Source of the DNA: Suilimivivens sp964507235
GTDB taxonomy: Bacteria; Bacillota; Clostridia; Lachnospirales; Lachnospiraceae
Reading direction: 5' to 3'
Length of the DNA: 23,426 bases
NCBI GenBank assembly: GCA_964507235.1
Contig: CAZDPE010000034.1
Span: forward strand, 1 to 23,426
In this document: positions 7,897-16,346 of the stretch, in pieces
How positions within the stretch are numbered: position 1 is the stretch's first letter
Layout: the number at the start of each line of letters is the position of its first letter
Position numbers and translations under genes: made by a program
Notes under the pieces: generated by a model
Told to the model about the DNA's origin: nothing
Databases searched by the model: none
Seen by the model: the letters and a program-made list of their open reading frames with translations, nothing else

Positions 7897-9147
7897 ATGA
7901 AAACAGCCGCCATTATCGCAGAGTATAATCCTTTTCATAACGGGCACAAATATCTGATAGAAGAAACTCGCCGTCTTACAGGCGCCGACTTTGTTTTGGT
8001 TATCATGAGCGGAAATTTTGTACAGCGGGGCGCACCAGCCATTTTTAATAAATACATCCGTACCAGGATGGCTCTTTGCGGCAGCGCGGATGCAGTAATC
8101 GAGCTTCCCTCCTTATATGCTGTTTCCAGTGCTGAATTTTTTGCATATGGCGGCATTACCCTTCTTAACCAGCTTGGTATGGTTGATTTTCTTTCTTTTG
8201 GAAGTGAATGCGGAGATATTGAGTTAATTAAAAACTGCGCAGCATTACTTTCCCTTGAAACACCCGAATATCATTGTGCTCTTCAGGCCTTCTTAAGGCA
8301 GGGACTGTCTTTTCCTGCAGCCAGAAATAAGGCCGTTTTACGTTCGCTTCCCATAAGCGGCTTAAGCAGTGACTGCAAAGATACTGCCTTTTTGTCTGAA
8401 GAAACTGTTAACACACTTTTTGCTTCTCCAAATAACATTCTTGCCCTGGAATACTGTAAAGCTTTGCTCATTTCAAACAGTAATATCACTCCGGTTACCA
8501 TAAAAAGACAGGGGGACTCTTATCATGAAACCATACTGAATACAGATACTTCTGTTTTCAGTTCTTCCTCTGCCATCAGAAATGCCATTGAACACTGCAA
8601 CGAAGCCGTAACAGGGAACTATCCGTCCGGCTTTCTTACCTGCGATGATTTTTCCGCTCTGCTGCATTATAAGCTTCTTCTGGAGCAGGAGCATGGTTTT
8701 TCAGAATATCTTGACTGCAGCTGCGGCCTTTCTGATAAAATCATCAAGAATCTGCCTGCTTTCACAAATTTTACAGATTTTTGCTCATTACTTAAATCAA
8801 AAGATATTACCTATACAAGAATAAGCCGCGTTCTGATTCACATTCTGCTTGGTATTACCGTTCCCGGCAGCTGCAGCCAGCCTTTGACTGACAGGAAACC
8901 TGATGTTCCCTACGCAAGGCTGCTTGGTTTCAGGAAAGATTCTGCTGCACTTCTTTCTTCCATAAAAAGGAACAGTTCCATTCCTCTTATCAGTAAACTG
9001 GCAGATGCTTCTTCGCTGCTGGACAGCCATGCTCTTTCCATGCTGAAACAGGATATTTTAGCCAGTAATATTTATGAAACGGCTTATTACAATAAATATA
9101 AAAAAGGACCGCTAAATGAATATAAGCAGTCCCCTGTTATTCTCTAA
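7897..9147 (+). CDS. tmcAL: tRNA(Met) cytidine acetate ligase (TmcAL)
   Basis: TmcAL makes N4-acetylcytidine at the wobble base of elongator tRNA-Met, using acetate and ATP through acetyl-adenylate. The 416-residue protein starts IIAEYNPFHNGHKYL, where HNGH (residues 14-17) is the nucleotidyltransferase HxGH signature. SGNFVQRG (38-45), a central SPNNILALEY (177-186) and SSSSAIRNAI (222-231) follow, all typical of this family (formerly YlbM). An AAAGGA ribosome site precedes the ATG. It diverges from pta and converges on the hydrogenase gene with only 12 bp between stops. In Bacillus the family member ylbM lies beside ylbN (yceD) and rpmF, so this neighbourhood is a rearranged version of an old gene cluster. 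Confidence 0.95.
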   Translation: MKTAAIIAEYNPFHNGHKYLIEETRRLTGADFVLVIMSGNFVQRGAPAIFNKYIRTRMALCGSADAVIELPSLYAVSSAEFFAYGGITLLNQLGMVDFLSFGSECGDIELIKNCAALLSLETPEYHCALQAFLRQGLSFPAARNKAVLRSLPISGLSSDCKDTAFLSEETVNTLFASPNNILALEYCKALLISNSNITPVTIKRQGDSYHETILNTDTSVFSSSSAIRNAIEHCNEAVTGNYPSGFLTCDDFSALLHYKLLLEQEHGFSEYLDCSCGLSDKIIKNLPAFTNFTDFCSLLKSKDITYTRISRVLIHILLGITVPGSCSQPLTDRKPDVPYARLLGFRKDSAALLSSIKRNSSIPLISKLADASSLLDSHALSMLKQDILASNIYETAYYNKYKKGPLNEYKQSPVIL

Positions 9148-9159
9148 TTAAAAAACGTC

Positions 9160-10875
9160 CTACTTCCCCGCATGTTCATAATGCAGCAAATGATGCGCCC
9201 TTTCAGACAAAGGCTTCTCCAGATAAGTTTCATACAGCTTCTTAATTTCAGGATTTTCATGAGAAAACCTGATTTTTCTTCTCTTATCCAGCTCATACAG
9301 CTTAGGCGCTCTCACGTAAGCCATTTCGACACCATCCAAAATAGGCTGTCCGCCGCCGCCCACGCATCCTCCGGGACATGCCATTACCTCTACAAAATCA
9401 TAGGTGGATTTGCCGCTTATTACATCCTCCATCATTTTTCTGGCATTCCCAAGTCCGCTTACCGTACAGGTTCTTAAAGGGACACCATTGACATGATAAG
9501 TGACCTCTCTTCTTCCGTCTTCTCCCCGCACATCATTGAATTTTTCAGGATTGGAATTACTGCCTTCAATAATAGAAACAGCAGTACGAAGGGCCGCTTC
9601 CATAACACCGCCAGTTGCCCCGAAAATAACACCCGCACCAGTATTTTCTCCAAGAGGGGAATCAAATTTCTCTTCCTTCAAAAGCTGGGGCATAATATGC
9701 TCAGCCTTAAACAACCTTACCATTTCTCTTGTTGTCAGAACAATATCCACATCGGGACCTGTTCCGGTTACATCCATGCCCTTCCATGCTGCTTCTCCTT
9801 TTTTGGCAATACACGGCATAATGGAAATACAGCATATTTTGTCAGGAGAAACGCCGATTTGTTCTGCAAAATATGTCTTTGTTACCGCTCCGAACATCTG
9901 CTGGGGCGACTTGGCGCTTGACAGACGTCCTGCATATTCAGGATACTGCGATTTCATAAATTTCACCCAGCCCGGACAGCAGGAAGTGAACATGGGAAGT
10001 CCTGATTCTTTAATATCCGAAAGTCTTTGCAGAAGTTCGCTGCCTTCTTCCATAATTGTCAAATCTGCAGAAAAACAGGTATCAAACACATAGTCAAAGC
10101 CAACCTGTTTTAAAGCAGCTGCCAACCTTCCTTCCGTTGCCATTTCCTTGGGGATATCCATATTTTCAGCCCAGGCGGTTCTTACTGCGGGAGCCACCTG
10201 TACCACCGTAATTTTTTCCGGGTCAGCCAAAACCTTAAACACCTCAGGTACATCATTTCTTTCACGGAGTGCCCCGGTAGGGCAATGTGTTACACATTGT
10301 CCGCAGGTACTGCAGTCCGACTCGGAAATACATCTGTTCTGCGCCACATCCACAGTTGTCCTGGAGCCGGTATTCTGCACATCCCAAATATGTAAATCCT
10401 GAATCTTATCACAGACCTGTACGCAGCGCATACATTTAATACACTTACCAGCATCCCTGATAAAAGGAAAATCCTTATCCCATGGTACAAAAGGAATGTC
10501 TTTTTCATAAGGAATATCAACAATTCCAAGGTCATTGGATATTTTCTGCAGATTACAGTTGCCGCTTCGCACACAGGTTGCACAATTACAGTCATGCTGG
10601 GATAAAATCAGTTCCACATTCGTTCTTCTGACGCTGCGCACCTTGGGCGAGTTTGTAAAAAGCACCATTCCTTCTTCTACCGGATTGTTGCAGGAGGTAA
10701 TCAGCTTCACCTTTCCCTGCATCTCCACTACACAAACCTTACAGGCGCCGATTTCATTGATTCCCTCCAGATAACAAAGATGAGGTATCATAATGCCCAC
10801 AGACGCTGCAGCTTTCATAATGGTTGTACCTTCCGGCACACAAACTTCTCTTCCGTCTATTGTTAAATTTACCAT
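9160..10875 (-). CDS. [FeFe] hydrogenase, HndD/group A-like, with N-terminal ferredoxin domains
   Basis: This 571-residue enzyme reduces protons to H2 (or the reverse). In order it has a plant-type [2Fe-2S] domain (Cys34, 45, 48, 62), a His-Cys3 [4Fe-4S] site (His94, Cys98, 101, 107), two [4Fe-4S] ferredoxin motifs (Cys145/148/151/155 and 188/191/194/198), and the H-cluster domain. The H-cluster signatures are TSCCPGW (297-303), MPCIAKKGE (Cys355) and MACPGGCVGGGGQP (Cys500, Cys504). The frame stays open 33 codons further upstream. ATG at 10873-10875 is preferred because the family sequence starts there, it follows an AGGAGG, and it overlaps the upstream stop by 7 bp. That coupling implies a complex with the upstream flavoprotein. 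No maturase genes (hydE, F, G) are in the window. Confidence 0.93.
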   Translation of the reverse strand: MVNLTIDGREVCVPEGTTIMKAAASVGIMIPHLCYLEGINEIGACKVCVVEMQGKVKLITSCNNPVEEGMVLFTNSPKVRSVRRTNVELILSQHDCNCATCVRSGNCNLQKISNDLGIVDIPYEKDIPFVPWDKDFPFIRDAGKCIKCMRCVQVCDKIQDLHIWDVQNTGSRTTVDVAQNRCISESDCSTCGQCVTHCPTGALRERNDVPEVFKVLADPEKITVVQVAPAVRTAWAENMDIPKEMATEGRLAAALKQVGFDYVFDTCFSADLTIMEEGSELLQRLSDIKESGLPMFTSCCPGWVKFMKSQYPEYAGRLSSAKSPQQMFGAVTKTYFAEQIGVSPDKICCISIMPCIAKKGEAAWKGMDVTGTGPDVDIVLTTREMVRLFKAEHIMPQLLKEEKFDSPLGENTGAGVIFGATGGVMEAALRTAVSIIEGSNSNPEKFNDVRGEDGRREVTYHVNGVPLRTCTVSGLGNARKMMEDVISGKSTYDFVEVMACPGGCVGGGGQPILDGVEMAYVRAPKLYELDKRRKIRFSHENPEIKKLYETYLEKPLSERAHHLLHYEHAGK

Positions 10876-12719
10876 ATCGCAGCTCTGCCTCCTTTTAAGT
10901 TGCCATATCCGAAATGGTCGCAGCGCAGACACCTTCCTGCCTCCTGACATGCTTCCTGTTTCGTCATGGAACATTCAATTGCATCGAAATCGTTCTTTCT
11001 CTTTCCCGATTCTCTTTCGCTCAAATTAATTCTTCCGCAGGGAGTCTTGTCCTCATAAGTCACCTGAGGGATCTCCACATCACAGGAAATCAAATGCTTA
11101 TAGCCCAGATATTCATCAATATTGGCAGCAGCTACCTTTCCCGCTGCAATTGCCCTGATTACAGTTGCCGGTCCCGTTACACAGTCGCCGCCCGCAAAGA
11201 CGCCGGGAACATCCCGGATTCCACTTTCACTGGAAGAATCAAGAGTTCCTCTCTTAACAGGTACGCCGGATTCCTCAAAGTGCCTGGATTCAATACCCTG
11301 TCCAATTGCCACAATCACAATATCACAGGGAATGCGCAGCAGTTCAACATCCGCTTTCACGGGCCTTGCCCTGCCCCATGCATCAATGGGACCGATAATC
11401 TGAGGTTCCACCCAGATAGCAGTTACATTTCCTTTTTCATCCGCTTCAATTTTGTGAGGCGCTTTCAAACTGTAAAGCTCTGCGCCTTCGGCAATAGCGC
11501 CTTCCACTTCTTCGGGAAGGGCCGTCATATCTTCCTGTCTTCTTCTATAGGCGATTCCAACAGATTCTGCTCCCAGTCTGATTGCAGAACGGGTACAGTC
11601 CATGGCAACATTTCCGCCTCCAACCACAATAACTCTCTTTCCCTTAAAGTCGGGCGGATTGTCATCGCCAATTCCGCGAAGCATTTCTACTGCCGAAATT
11701 ACACCTTTTGATTCTTCCCCTTCGATGCCGATTTTCTTATCTGTATGGGCGCCGATTGCAATATATACTGCATCAAATTCTTCCCTGAGCTTTTCAAGGG
11801 AAATATCATCCTTTTCGTTTCCTACCGTAACACCTGTATGTACTTCTACTCCCGTAGAAAGAATTGCCTCAATATCCTCATCCAGCCTTTCCCTGGGGAA
11901 ACGATAATTGGGGATGCCATAACGCAGCATACCGCCAAGCCTGCTTTTTTCTTCAAACACAACTGCATGATGCCCCATCAGTTCCAGATAGTATGCTGCC
12001 GAAAGACCGCCGGGACCTCCGCCTACAATCGCAACTCTTTTTCCTGTGCTTGCCGCTTTTTCAGGAACCGGAACGGTATTGGCCCTTGCATTATCAACTG
12101 CCATTCGCTTAAGCCCTCTGATATTAATGGGACTGTCAATCATACTTCTGCGGCATCTTGCCTCACAGGGATGCTCACAGATAAGCGCACAGGCTGTCGG
12201 GAATGGGTTATCCTTACGAATCAGCCGTACAGCATCCGCATATCTCTCTTCCCCTACTAATGCAATATATCCGGGAATATCCACTCCTGCCGGGCAGAGA
12301 GCCACGCAGGGAACAGGCTGGGTAATGGAACAGGAACATTTTCCGTGCTCAATATGATACAGATAATCCTCCCTGAAGCCTTCAAGACCTGCCAATACCA
12401 TGTGCGCTGCCTCATATCCGATAGCGCAGTCCGCAGAATCTGTAATATTATTTGCTGTTGTTTCTATCATTTCCAGAGTTTTTAAATCCGCTCTGTTTTC
12501 AAGCACATCCTCCATTAAATGCGCAAGCTGCGAAAGTCCCACACGACAGGGTACACATTTACCGCAGGTCTGCGCATGACAGGTCTTTAAAAAAGACAAC
12601 TGTAAATCAATAGGGCAGAGTCCCGGAGGGCTGGCAATAATATGCCGTTCCAAATCCTTATATAGCCGCTCTACCGTCAGCTGTGCTTTGTTGGGAGTAC
12701 TGATTTTTAATCTGCTCAT
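10869..12719 (-). CDS. NuoF-type Fe-S domain fused to GltD-like NAD(P)H/FAD oxidoreductase, hydrogenase partner
   Basis: A 616-residue fusion. Residues about 30-125 resemble the C-terminal [4Fe-4S] domain of NuoF/HydB, with TCGKCVPCR (Cys52, 55, 58) and Cys98. The FMN/NADH-binding part of NuoF is missing. Residues about 135-545 resemble the small subunit of glutamate synthase (GltD): cysteines at 138, 142, 177, 181, 185 and 189, an FAD motif GGGPGGLSAA (233-242), a second dinucleotide fold VVGGGNVAMD (365-374), and GVFAGGDCVTGPATV (506-520). The C-terminal tail adds Cys561, 583, 591, 597 and 600. It probably moves electrons between NAD(P)H and the hydrogenase. The ribosome site AGGAG is good. 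A standalone glutamate synthase role is unlikely, because no large subunit is present and the hydrogenase gene overlaps. Confidence 0.85.
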   Translation of the reverse strand: MSRLKISTPNKAQLTVERLYKDLERHIIASPPGLCPIDLQLSFLKTCHAQTCGKCVPCRVGLSQLAHLMEDVLENRADLKTLEMIETTANNITDSADCAIGYEAAHMVLAGLEGFREDYLYHIEHGKCSCSITQPVPCVALCPAGVDIPGYIALVGEERYADAVRLIRKDNPFPTACALICEHPCEARCRRSMIDSPINIRGLKRMAVDNARANTVPVPEKAASTGKRVAIVGGGPGGLSAAYYLELMGHHAVVFEEKSRLGGMLRYGIPNYRFPRERLDEDIEAILSTGVEVHTGVTVGNEKDDISLEKLREEFDAVYIAIGAHTDKKIGIEGEESKGVISAVEMLRGIGDDNPPDFKGKRVIVVGGGNVAMDCTRSAIRLGAESVGIAYRRRQEDMTALPEEVEGAIAEGAELYSLKAPHKIEADEKGNVTAIWVEPQIIGPIDAWGRARPVKADVELLRIPCDIVIVAIGQGIESRHFEESGVPVKRGTLDSSSESGIRDVPGVFAGGDCVTGPATVIRAIAAGKVAAANIDEYLGYKHLISCDVEIPQVTYEDKTPCGRINLSERESGKRKNDFDAIECSMTKQEACQEAGRCLRCDHFGYGNLKGGRAAIW

Positions 12720-12754
12720 ACCTTCCTCTCCTTCTGTTCTTTTTCCTGTTACTA

Positions 12755-12763
12755 TGTTATAAT
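12755..12763 (+). promoter_or_regulatory. Extended -10 element of the pectinesterase gene
   Basis: TGTTATAAT (TGn directly before TATAAT) is an extended -10 box 45 bp before the pectinesterase ATG. No good -35 is visible. The minus strand here also reads TATAAC, so the divergent hydrogenase-operon promoter may overlap it. The 88-bp gap 12720-12807 holds nothing else recognised. Confidence 0.5.
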
Positions 12764-12807
12764 TGAATAAATTATTTTAACATTATATCTGTAGAAAGGA
12801 TTCCCTT

Positions 12808-13812
12808 ATGATAAAACTTACTGTGTCAAAAACGCATGATTCCGAAAAGTGCTTTCAGACAATCTCAGGTGCGCTTTCCCACATTCCCGAAAATAATCAG
12901 GAGCCTGTTACTATTTCTATCAAATCCGGCATTTATCATGAAAAACTGGAAATTTCCCATCCGTACGTTACACTTGTGGGCGAAGATGCGAAAAACACTA
13001 TCATCACCTTTAACGACTGTGCCACCCAGCTGATGCCTGACGGCTCCAAGCGCGGAACCTTCCGTTCCTATACTCTGTTTTTAAACAGCCATGACATCAC
13101 ATTATCAAAGCTCACCATCCGCAACGATTCCTTTCCCCGTTCCAGGGCAGGACAGGCGCTTGCCTTATATGCGGACGGCGACAGAATTCTTGTAAAGGAC
13201 TGCCGGCTGGAAAGCTATCAGGATACGCTGTTTACAGGTCCGCTTCCTCCAACAGCCTTATCTCCCGGCGGGTTTACCGGCCCCAAGGAGTTTGATGAAA
13301 GAATCGTAGGCCGCCAATATTATCAAAATTGCTATATCTGCGGCGACATAGACTTCATTTTCGGAAGCGCCACCGCATATTTTGAAAATTGTGAAATTGC
13401 ATCCGTTTATTCCGAAACCCTTTCTCCTGATAAGGACGGCAATCCTCCCATCTACGGTTATGCAACCGCTTCTTCCACTCCGGAAGGCTATCCTTATGGT
13501 TATGTTTTTCACGAATGCCGCTTTACAGGCACCTGTCCGGACCGAAGCGTTTACCTCGGCAGACCCTGGCGGAATTTTGCGAAAACGGTTCTCATTAACT
13601 GTCAATTAGGAGCCCACATCAGAAAAGAGGGCTTCCATGACTGGAACAAAACAGAAGCACATAAAACAATTCTTTATGCCGAATATAACAGCACCGGCCC
13701 CGGTGCTTCTCCTGATAAACGCGCTTCCTTCGTAAAACAGCTGACTGCTGCAGAAGCATTAAACTACACGAAAGAAGCGGTTCTGTCCGGCAGGGATAAC
13801 TGGAATCCTTAA
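12808..13812 (+). CDS. Pectinesterase, carbohydrate esterase family 8, cytoplasmic form
   Basis: CE8 enzymes remove methyl esters from polygalacturonate, releasing methanol. The 334-residue protein has the beta-helix family signatures: GQALALYADGD (Gln116), SYQDTLF with Gln138 and catalytic Asp139, GDIDFIFG with nucleophile Asp182, and YLGRPWR with Arg252 and Trp254. It starts MIKLTVSKTHDSEK with no signal peptide or membrane segment, so it should act on imported oligomers. The ribosome site AAAGGA is well placed. It is alone on the plus strand, convergent with the pectin operon, and would supply demethylated substrate to the GH28 enzyme. None of the usual active-site residues is missing. Confidence 0.93.
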   Translation: MIKLTVSKTHDSEKCFQTISGALSHIPENNQEPVTISIKSGIYHEKLEISHPYVTLVGEDAKNTIITFNDCATQLMPDGSKRGTFRSYTLFLNSHDITLSKLTIRNDSFPRSRAGQALALYADGDRILVKDCRLESYQDTLFTGPLPPTALSPGGFTGPKEFDERIVGRQYYQNCYICGDIDFIFGSATAYFENCEIASVYSETLSPDKDGNPPIYGYATASSTPEGYPYGYVFHECRFTGTCPDRSVYLGRPWRNFAKTVLINCQLGAHIRKEGFHDWNKTEAHKTILYAEYNSTGPGASPDKRASFVKQLTAAEALNYTKEAVLSGRDNWNP

Positions 13813-13824
13813 TCAGGATTCCGG
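13800..13824 (+). terminator. Weak hairpin at the end of the pectinesterase gene
   Basis: The inverted repeat GGAATCC / GGATTCC (one G-T pair and one C-G pair extend it) has a 7-nt loop and spans the pectinesterase stop codon. It is followed by TTTCTC on the plus strand. It sits 14 bp from the end of the convergent operon, but has no T-run on the minus strand. It is a possible weak terminator for the plus-strand gene. Confidence 0.45.
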
Positions 13825-13838
13825 TTTCTCTTCAAAGC

Positions 13839-14675
13839 TCAGGCATTCTCCCACAGCTTTTGTATATGTTCTCTTGCCTGCACCGCATTTTCGGGTACCG
13901 TATTTTCCAATGTGGCATGAATATAAGGCTTTCTCTCTTTTATAAATTTCATAAGCGCCGTATAATCCATTTTACCGCATCCTGCCGCTACGGAATCAAT
14001 ATTTCCATCCTTAATGACATAATCCTTAATATGTACCACGGCCACGTCCTTACCAAGTAAATCTATGGCTTCTTCCACAATTTCAACCTGCTGCTTGTAA
14101 TTGCTGATATCAAGCAGATTGACCGGATCCAAAATAATCTGAAGATTGGGAGAATTAATTTCATCAAGAACTCTTCTTGCTCTCCTGGGATTACATACAA
14201 TATGCTTCCATACAGGCTCAATAGCCAGAATCACACCCATTTCTTCCGCATATTCCACAACAGGACGCAGATTTTTAATAAACAGCTCCAAAGCCTCCTC
14301 ACTATGGCAGGCAGGCTCATGCTTATACTCCTCATTAGGCGCGCCGGTTTCCGTTCCCACCACGCCGCATCCGAGAAGCGATGCAAAACGGATATGCGCC
14401 TTATATTTTTCCACAGTTTCTTTTAATTTTTCAGGATTGGGATTTGCCAGATTCAGATAACATCCGAGAACAGCAATATCCAGCTTCTTATCCCAAAACA
14501 GTCTTTTTAAATACATGGCATATCCCGGCGTCAAAGCTTCCGTAGCCACTGAATTTTCTTTGATTACTTTGGATAAAGCAAGGTGCACGCAGGAAAAGCC
14601 CTGCCTGTTTACCTCATCCAGCCTCTCAGGAAGAGGGAAATCCTTTGTATCATGTAAACGTATTCCAAGCTGCAT
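13839..14675 (-). CDS. Sugar phosphate isomerase/epimerase-like TIM-barrel protein
   Basis: The 278-residue protein matches the xylose isomerase-like TIM-barrel / AP endonuclease 2 superfamily. Candidate divalent-metal ligands are Glu153 (AIEPV), Asp183 (ILDPVNLL), His215 (VVHIKD) and Glu257 (TLENT), the usual Glu-Asp-His-Glu set. There is no signal peptide. It is the last gene of the uxaB-uxaA-GH105-GH28 operon, 13 bp after GH28. The likely substrate is therefore a keto-uronate or related sugar acid from pectin, for example an epimerisation or isomerisation step. The superfamily is too broad to name the reaction, and the substrate cannot be read from the sequence. Confidence 0.8.
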   Translation of the reverse strand: MQLGIRLHDTKDFPLPERLDEVNRQGFSCVHLALSKVIKENSVATEALTPGYAMYLKRLFWDKKLDIAVLGCYLNLANPNPEKLKETVEKYKAHIRFASLLGCGVVGTETGAPNEEYKHEPACHSEEALELFIKNLRPVVEYAEEMGVILAIEPVWKHIVCNPRRARRVLDEINSPNLQIILDPVNLLDISNYKQQVEIVEEAIDLLGKDVAVVHIKDYVIKDGNIDSVAAGCGKMDYTALMKFIKERKPYIHATLENTVPENAVQAREHIQKLWENA

Positions 14676-14688
14676 CTTATCACCCTGC

Positions 14689-16245
14689 CTATTGCTCTAA
14701 TTCGTCAACATTACTTAAAGCAACAGCATCTCCTTTCTGTCCTGTAATAGAAACATTTTTAAGAACAAGTTTTTTCACATTATTGGCAAAAATACCTTTT
14801 AAACTGCATGCTTCCACCCCTGCTGACATGGCCGGCACATCACATTTGGGATTTTCCGCATAGGTTACCGAAATATTTTTCATAATAATTTCTTCTATTT
14901 TCTGTTCCGGAAGCCCGTCAAAGAAAGCTGCAGCCACATGACAGTTAGAAGCATGAATATCCTCAAAGTGAAGGCGTTTGATATAAGGAGTTCTGTCATC
15001 TACCGGCATCCACTCTCTGCTCTGCACATATTCTGTTCTGCCATCCGGGTCGCAGAAATAAAAGCTGTTCACTACAAAAGGCGTCATGACATGATCCATA
15101 TCTATATTTTTAAAAGTAATCTTATCAAGAACCGCATCTTCACCGCGTCCACGCCTTGTTTTAATTCTGAGCCCTCTGTCGGTATGCCGGAACAGACACT
15201 CCTCTACGGTCAGATTTTTCACACCGCCTGCCATTTCGCTTCCGATGGTAACAGCGCCATGTCCGTTTTCCATAAGGCACTGCCTGATATGAATATTTTC
15301 GGAAGGTATTTTATGTTTCTTCCCCATATAAATCTTACCGGATTTAACGGCTATACAATCATCGCCAAGAGAAAAACGCAGCCCCACAATTTCAACATCC
15401 TTGCAGGACTCCGGATCAAGGCCGTCCGTATTAGGCGAGTCGCTTGGGTTTTCCACAACTACATTATAGAATTTCAAATCATTACTGAAATAAGGATGCA
15501 GTGTCCAGGAAGGGCTGTTGCAGAATTTTACGCCAAGCAAAGTAATCTTTTCACAATGATTAATAAAAAACATTCTTGGTCTGAAGGCGCCCACCATTAC
15601 CTTGGGATTATTCCACCAGTTTTCCCTGGAAGCATTGCCGTTAATAATACCCTCGCCATAAATCAAAACATTCTTTACATCGATTCCTGTTATAATACCT
15701 GCAAAGCAGGGAAGCGGATTTCCTTCCCATGTACCCAGATTATATTCATCCGTTTCATCATAGCTTTCAATAAGTCCCGGGAACTTAGGATATGCAAATC
15801 TTTCTGTATCCGCCTTAAGCTCGGCTCCCTTTGCAACTTCCAGATTAATATCACTTTTTAAAAACAGACTTGTAATCTTATAAGTTCCCCTGGGAATAAG
15901 CACCCTGCTGTCTTTCGGGCAGGAAAGAATTGCGGCCTGAATGAATTTCGTGTCATCCTGTACGCCATCACCTTTTGCTCCAAAATCCTTAACATTTAAG
16001 GTTACAAATTCATATTCCGTGGTAAATTTAATTTTATCAGCCTGCGTACCGTCTTTCTTAACAAGGCTTATTTCATATTTAGTTTCAGGTTTTAAATCAA
16101 AAACAGAGGTTATAACCGTTTCTGCGTCTTTCATATATTTATCATTCACCAGAATACGGTACTTTTCCTTCGTATAATAGGTACCCCCGTCAGCAATTTC
16201 AATAACTGCGCTTCTTGCCGACTTCATGATCAGTTTTAAATCCAT
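14689..16245 (-). CDS. Glycoside hydrolase family 28 (polygalacturonase-type) with N-terminal FN3-like domain
   Basis: GH28 enzymes hydrolyse alpha-1,4-galacturonosyl bonds in pectin by inversion. Using ATG at 16243-16245 the protein has 518 residues. Residues 1-78 resemble a fibronectin type III domain, then NVKDFGAKGDGVQDDT opens the beta-helix. Catalytic motifs are all present: NTD (272-274), GDD with Asp295/Asp296, GHG with His329, and RIKT with Arg360 and Lys362. The frame is open 12 codons further upstream, but only this ATG has a GGAGG site. No signal peptide is seen. The FN3-like plus GH28 layout resembles intracellular exo-acting bacterial members, so it more likely trims oligogalacturonides than attacks polymer. 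Exo or endo action is an inference. Confidence 0.92.
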   Translation of the reverse strand: MDLKLIMKSARSAVIEIADGGTYYTKEKYRILVNDKYMKDAETVITSVFDLKPETKYEISLVKKDGTQADKIKFTTEYEFVTLNVKDFGAKGDGVQDDTKFIQAAILSCPKDSRVLIPRGTYKITSLFLKSDINLEVAKGAELKADTERFAYPKFPGLIESYDETDEYNLGTWEGNPLPCFAGIITGIDVKNVLIYGEGIINGNASRENWWNNPKVMVGAFRPRMFFINHCEKITLLGVKFCNSPSWTLHPYFSNDLKFYNVVVENPSDSPNTDGLDPESCKDVEIVGLRFSLGDDCIAVKSGKIYMGKKHKIPSENIHIRQCLMENGHGAVTIGSEMAGGVKNLTVEECLFRHTDRGLRIKTRRGRGEDAVLDKITFKNIDMDHVMTPFVVNSFYFCDPDGRTEYVQSREWMPVDDRTPYIKRLHFEDIHASNCHVAAAFFDGLPEQKIEEIIMKNISVTYAENPKCDVPAMSAGVEACSLKGIFANNVKKLVLKNVSITGQKGDAVALSNVDELEQ

Positions 16246-16304
16246 ATCCCTTTTTCCTCCACTCTTCAGGTTGTGAAACATTTATCATTCGCTTTAATAC
16301 AACA

Positions 16305-16327
16305 TTAGAGGGTTTTAAACCCTCTAA
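16305..16327 (-). other. Intercistronic hairpin between the GH105 and GH28 genes
   Basis: TTAGAGGG (16305-16312) pairs with CCCTCTAA (16320-16327) around a 7-nt loop of T and A. It lies 19 bp past the GH105 stop, in the largest gap (101 bp) of the operon's 3' half. No T-run follows on the minus strand. A weak terminator or an mRNA-processing/stability element are both possible. Confidence 0.55.
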
Positions 16328-16346
16328 ATGAAATCAAGCAAATATT

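Noticed and set aside
7707..7913. A 68-codon minus-strand frame across the pta-tmcAL gap
   Set aside because: It overlaps the start of tmcAL and the pta promoter, has no ribosome site and looks non-coding.
9100..9159. Terminator between tmcAL and the hydrogenase gene
   Set aside because: Only a short mismatched stem (GGAC..GTCC) inside the end of tmcAL was found, too weak to report.
10876..10974. Longer N-terminus for the hydrogenase
   Set aside because: The added 33 residues overlap the upstream gene deeply, have no family match and no ribosome site. The ATG at 10873-10875 fits better.
10914..11711. A 265-codon plus-strand frame opposite the GltD-like gene
   Set aside because: Antisense to conserved FAD and NAD(P)H motifs, with no domain signature of its own.
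14938..15861. A 307-codon open frame on the plus strand opposite GH28
   Set aside because: It lies wholly within the GH28 gene, which has all catalytic motifs. The antisense product shows no recognisable family and no good ribosome site.
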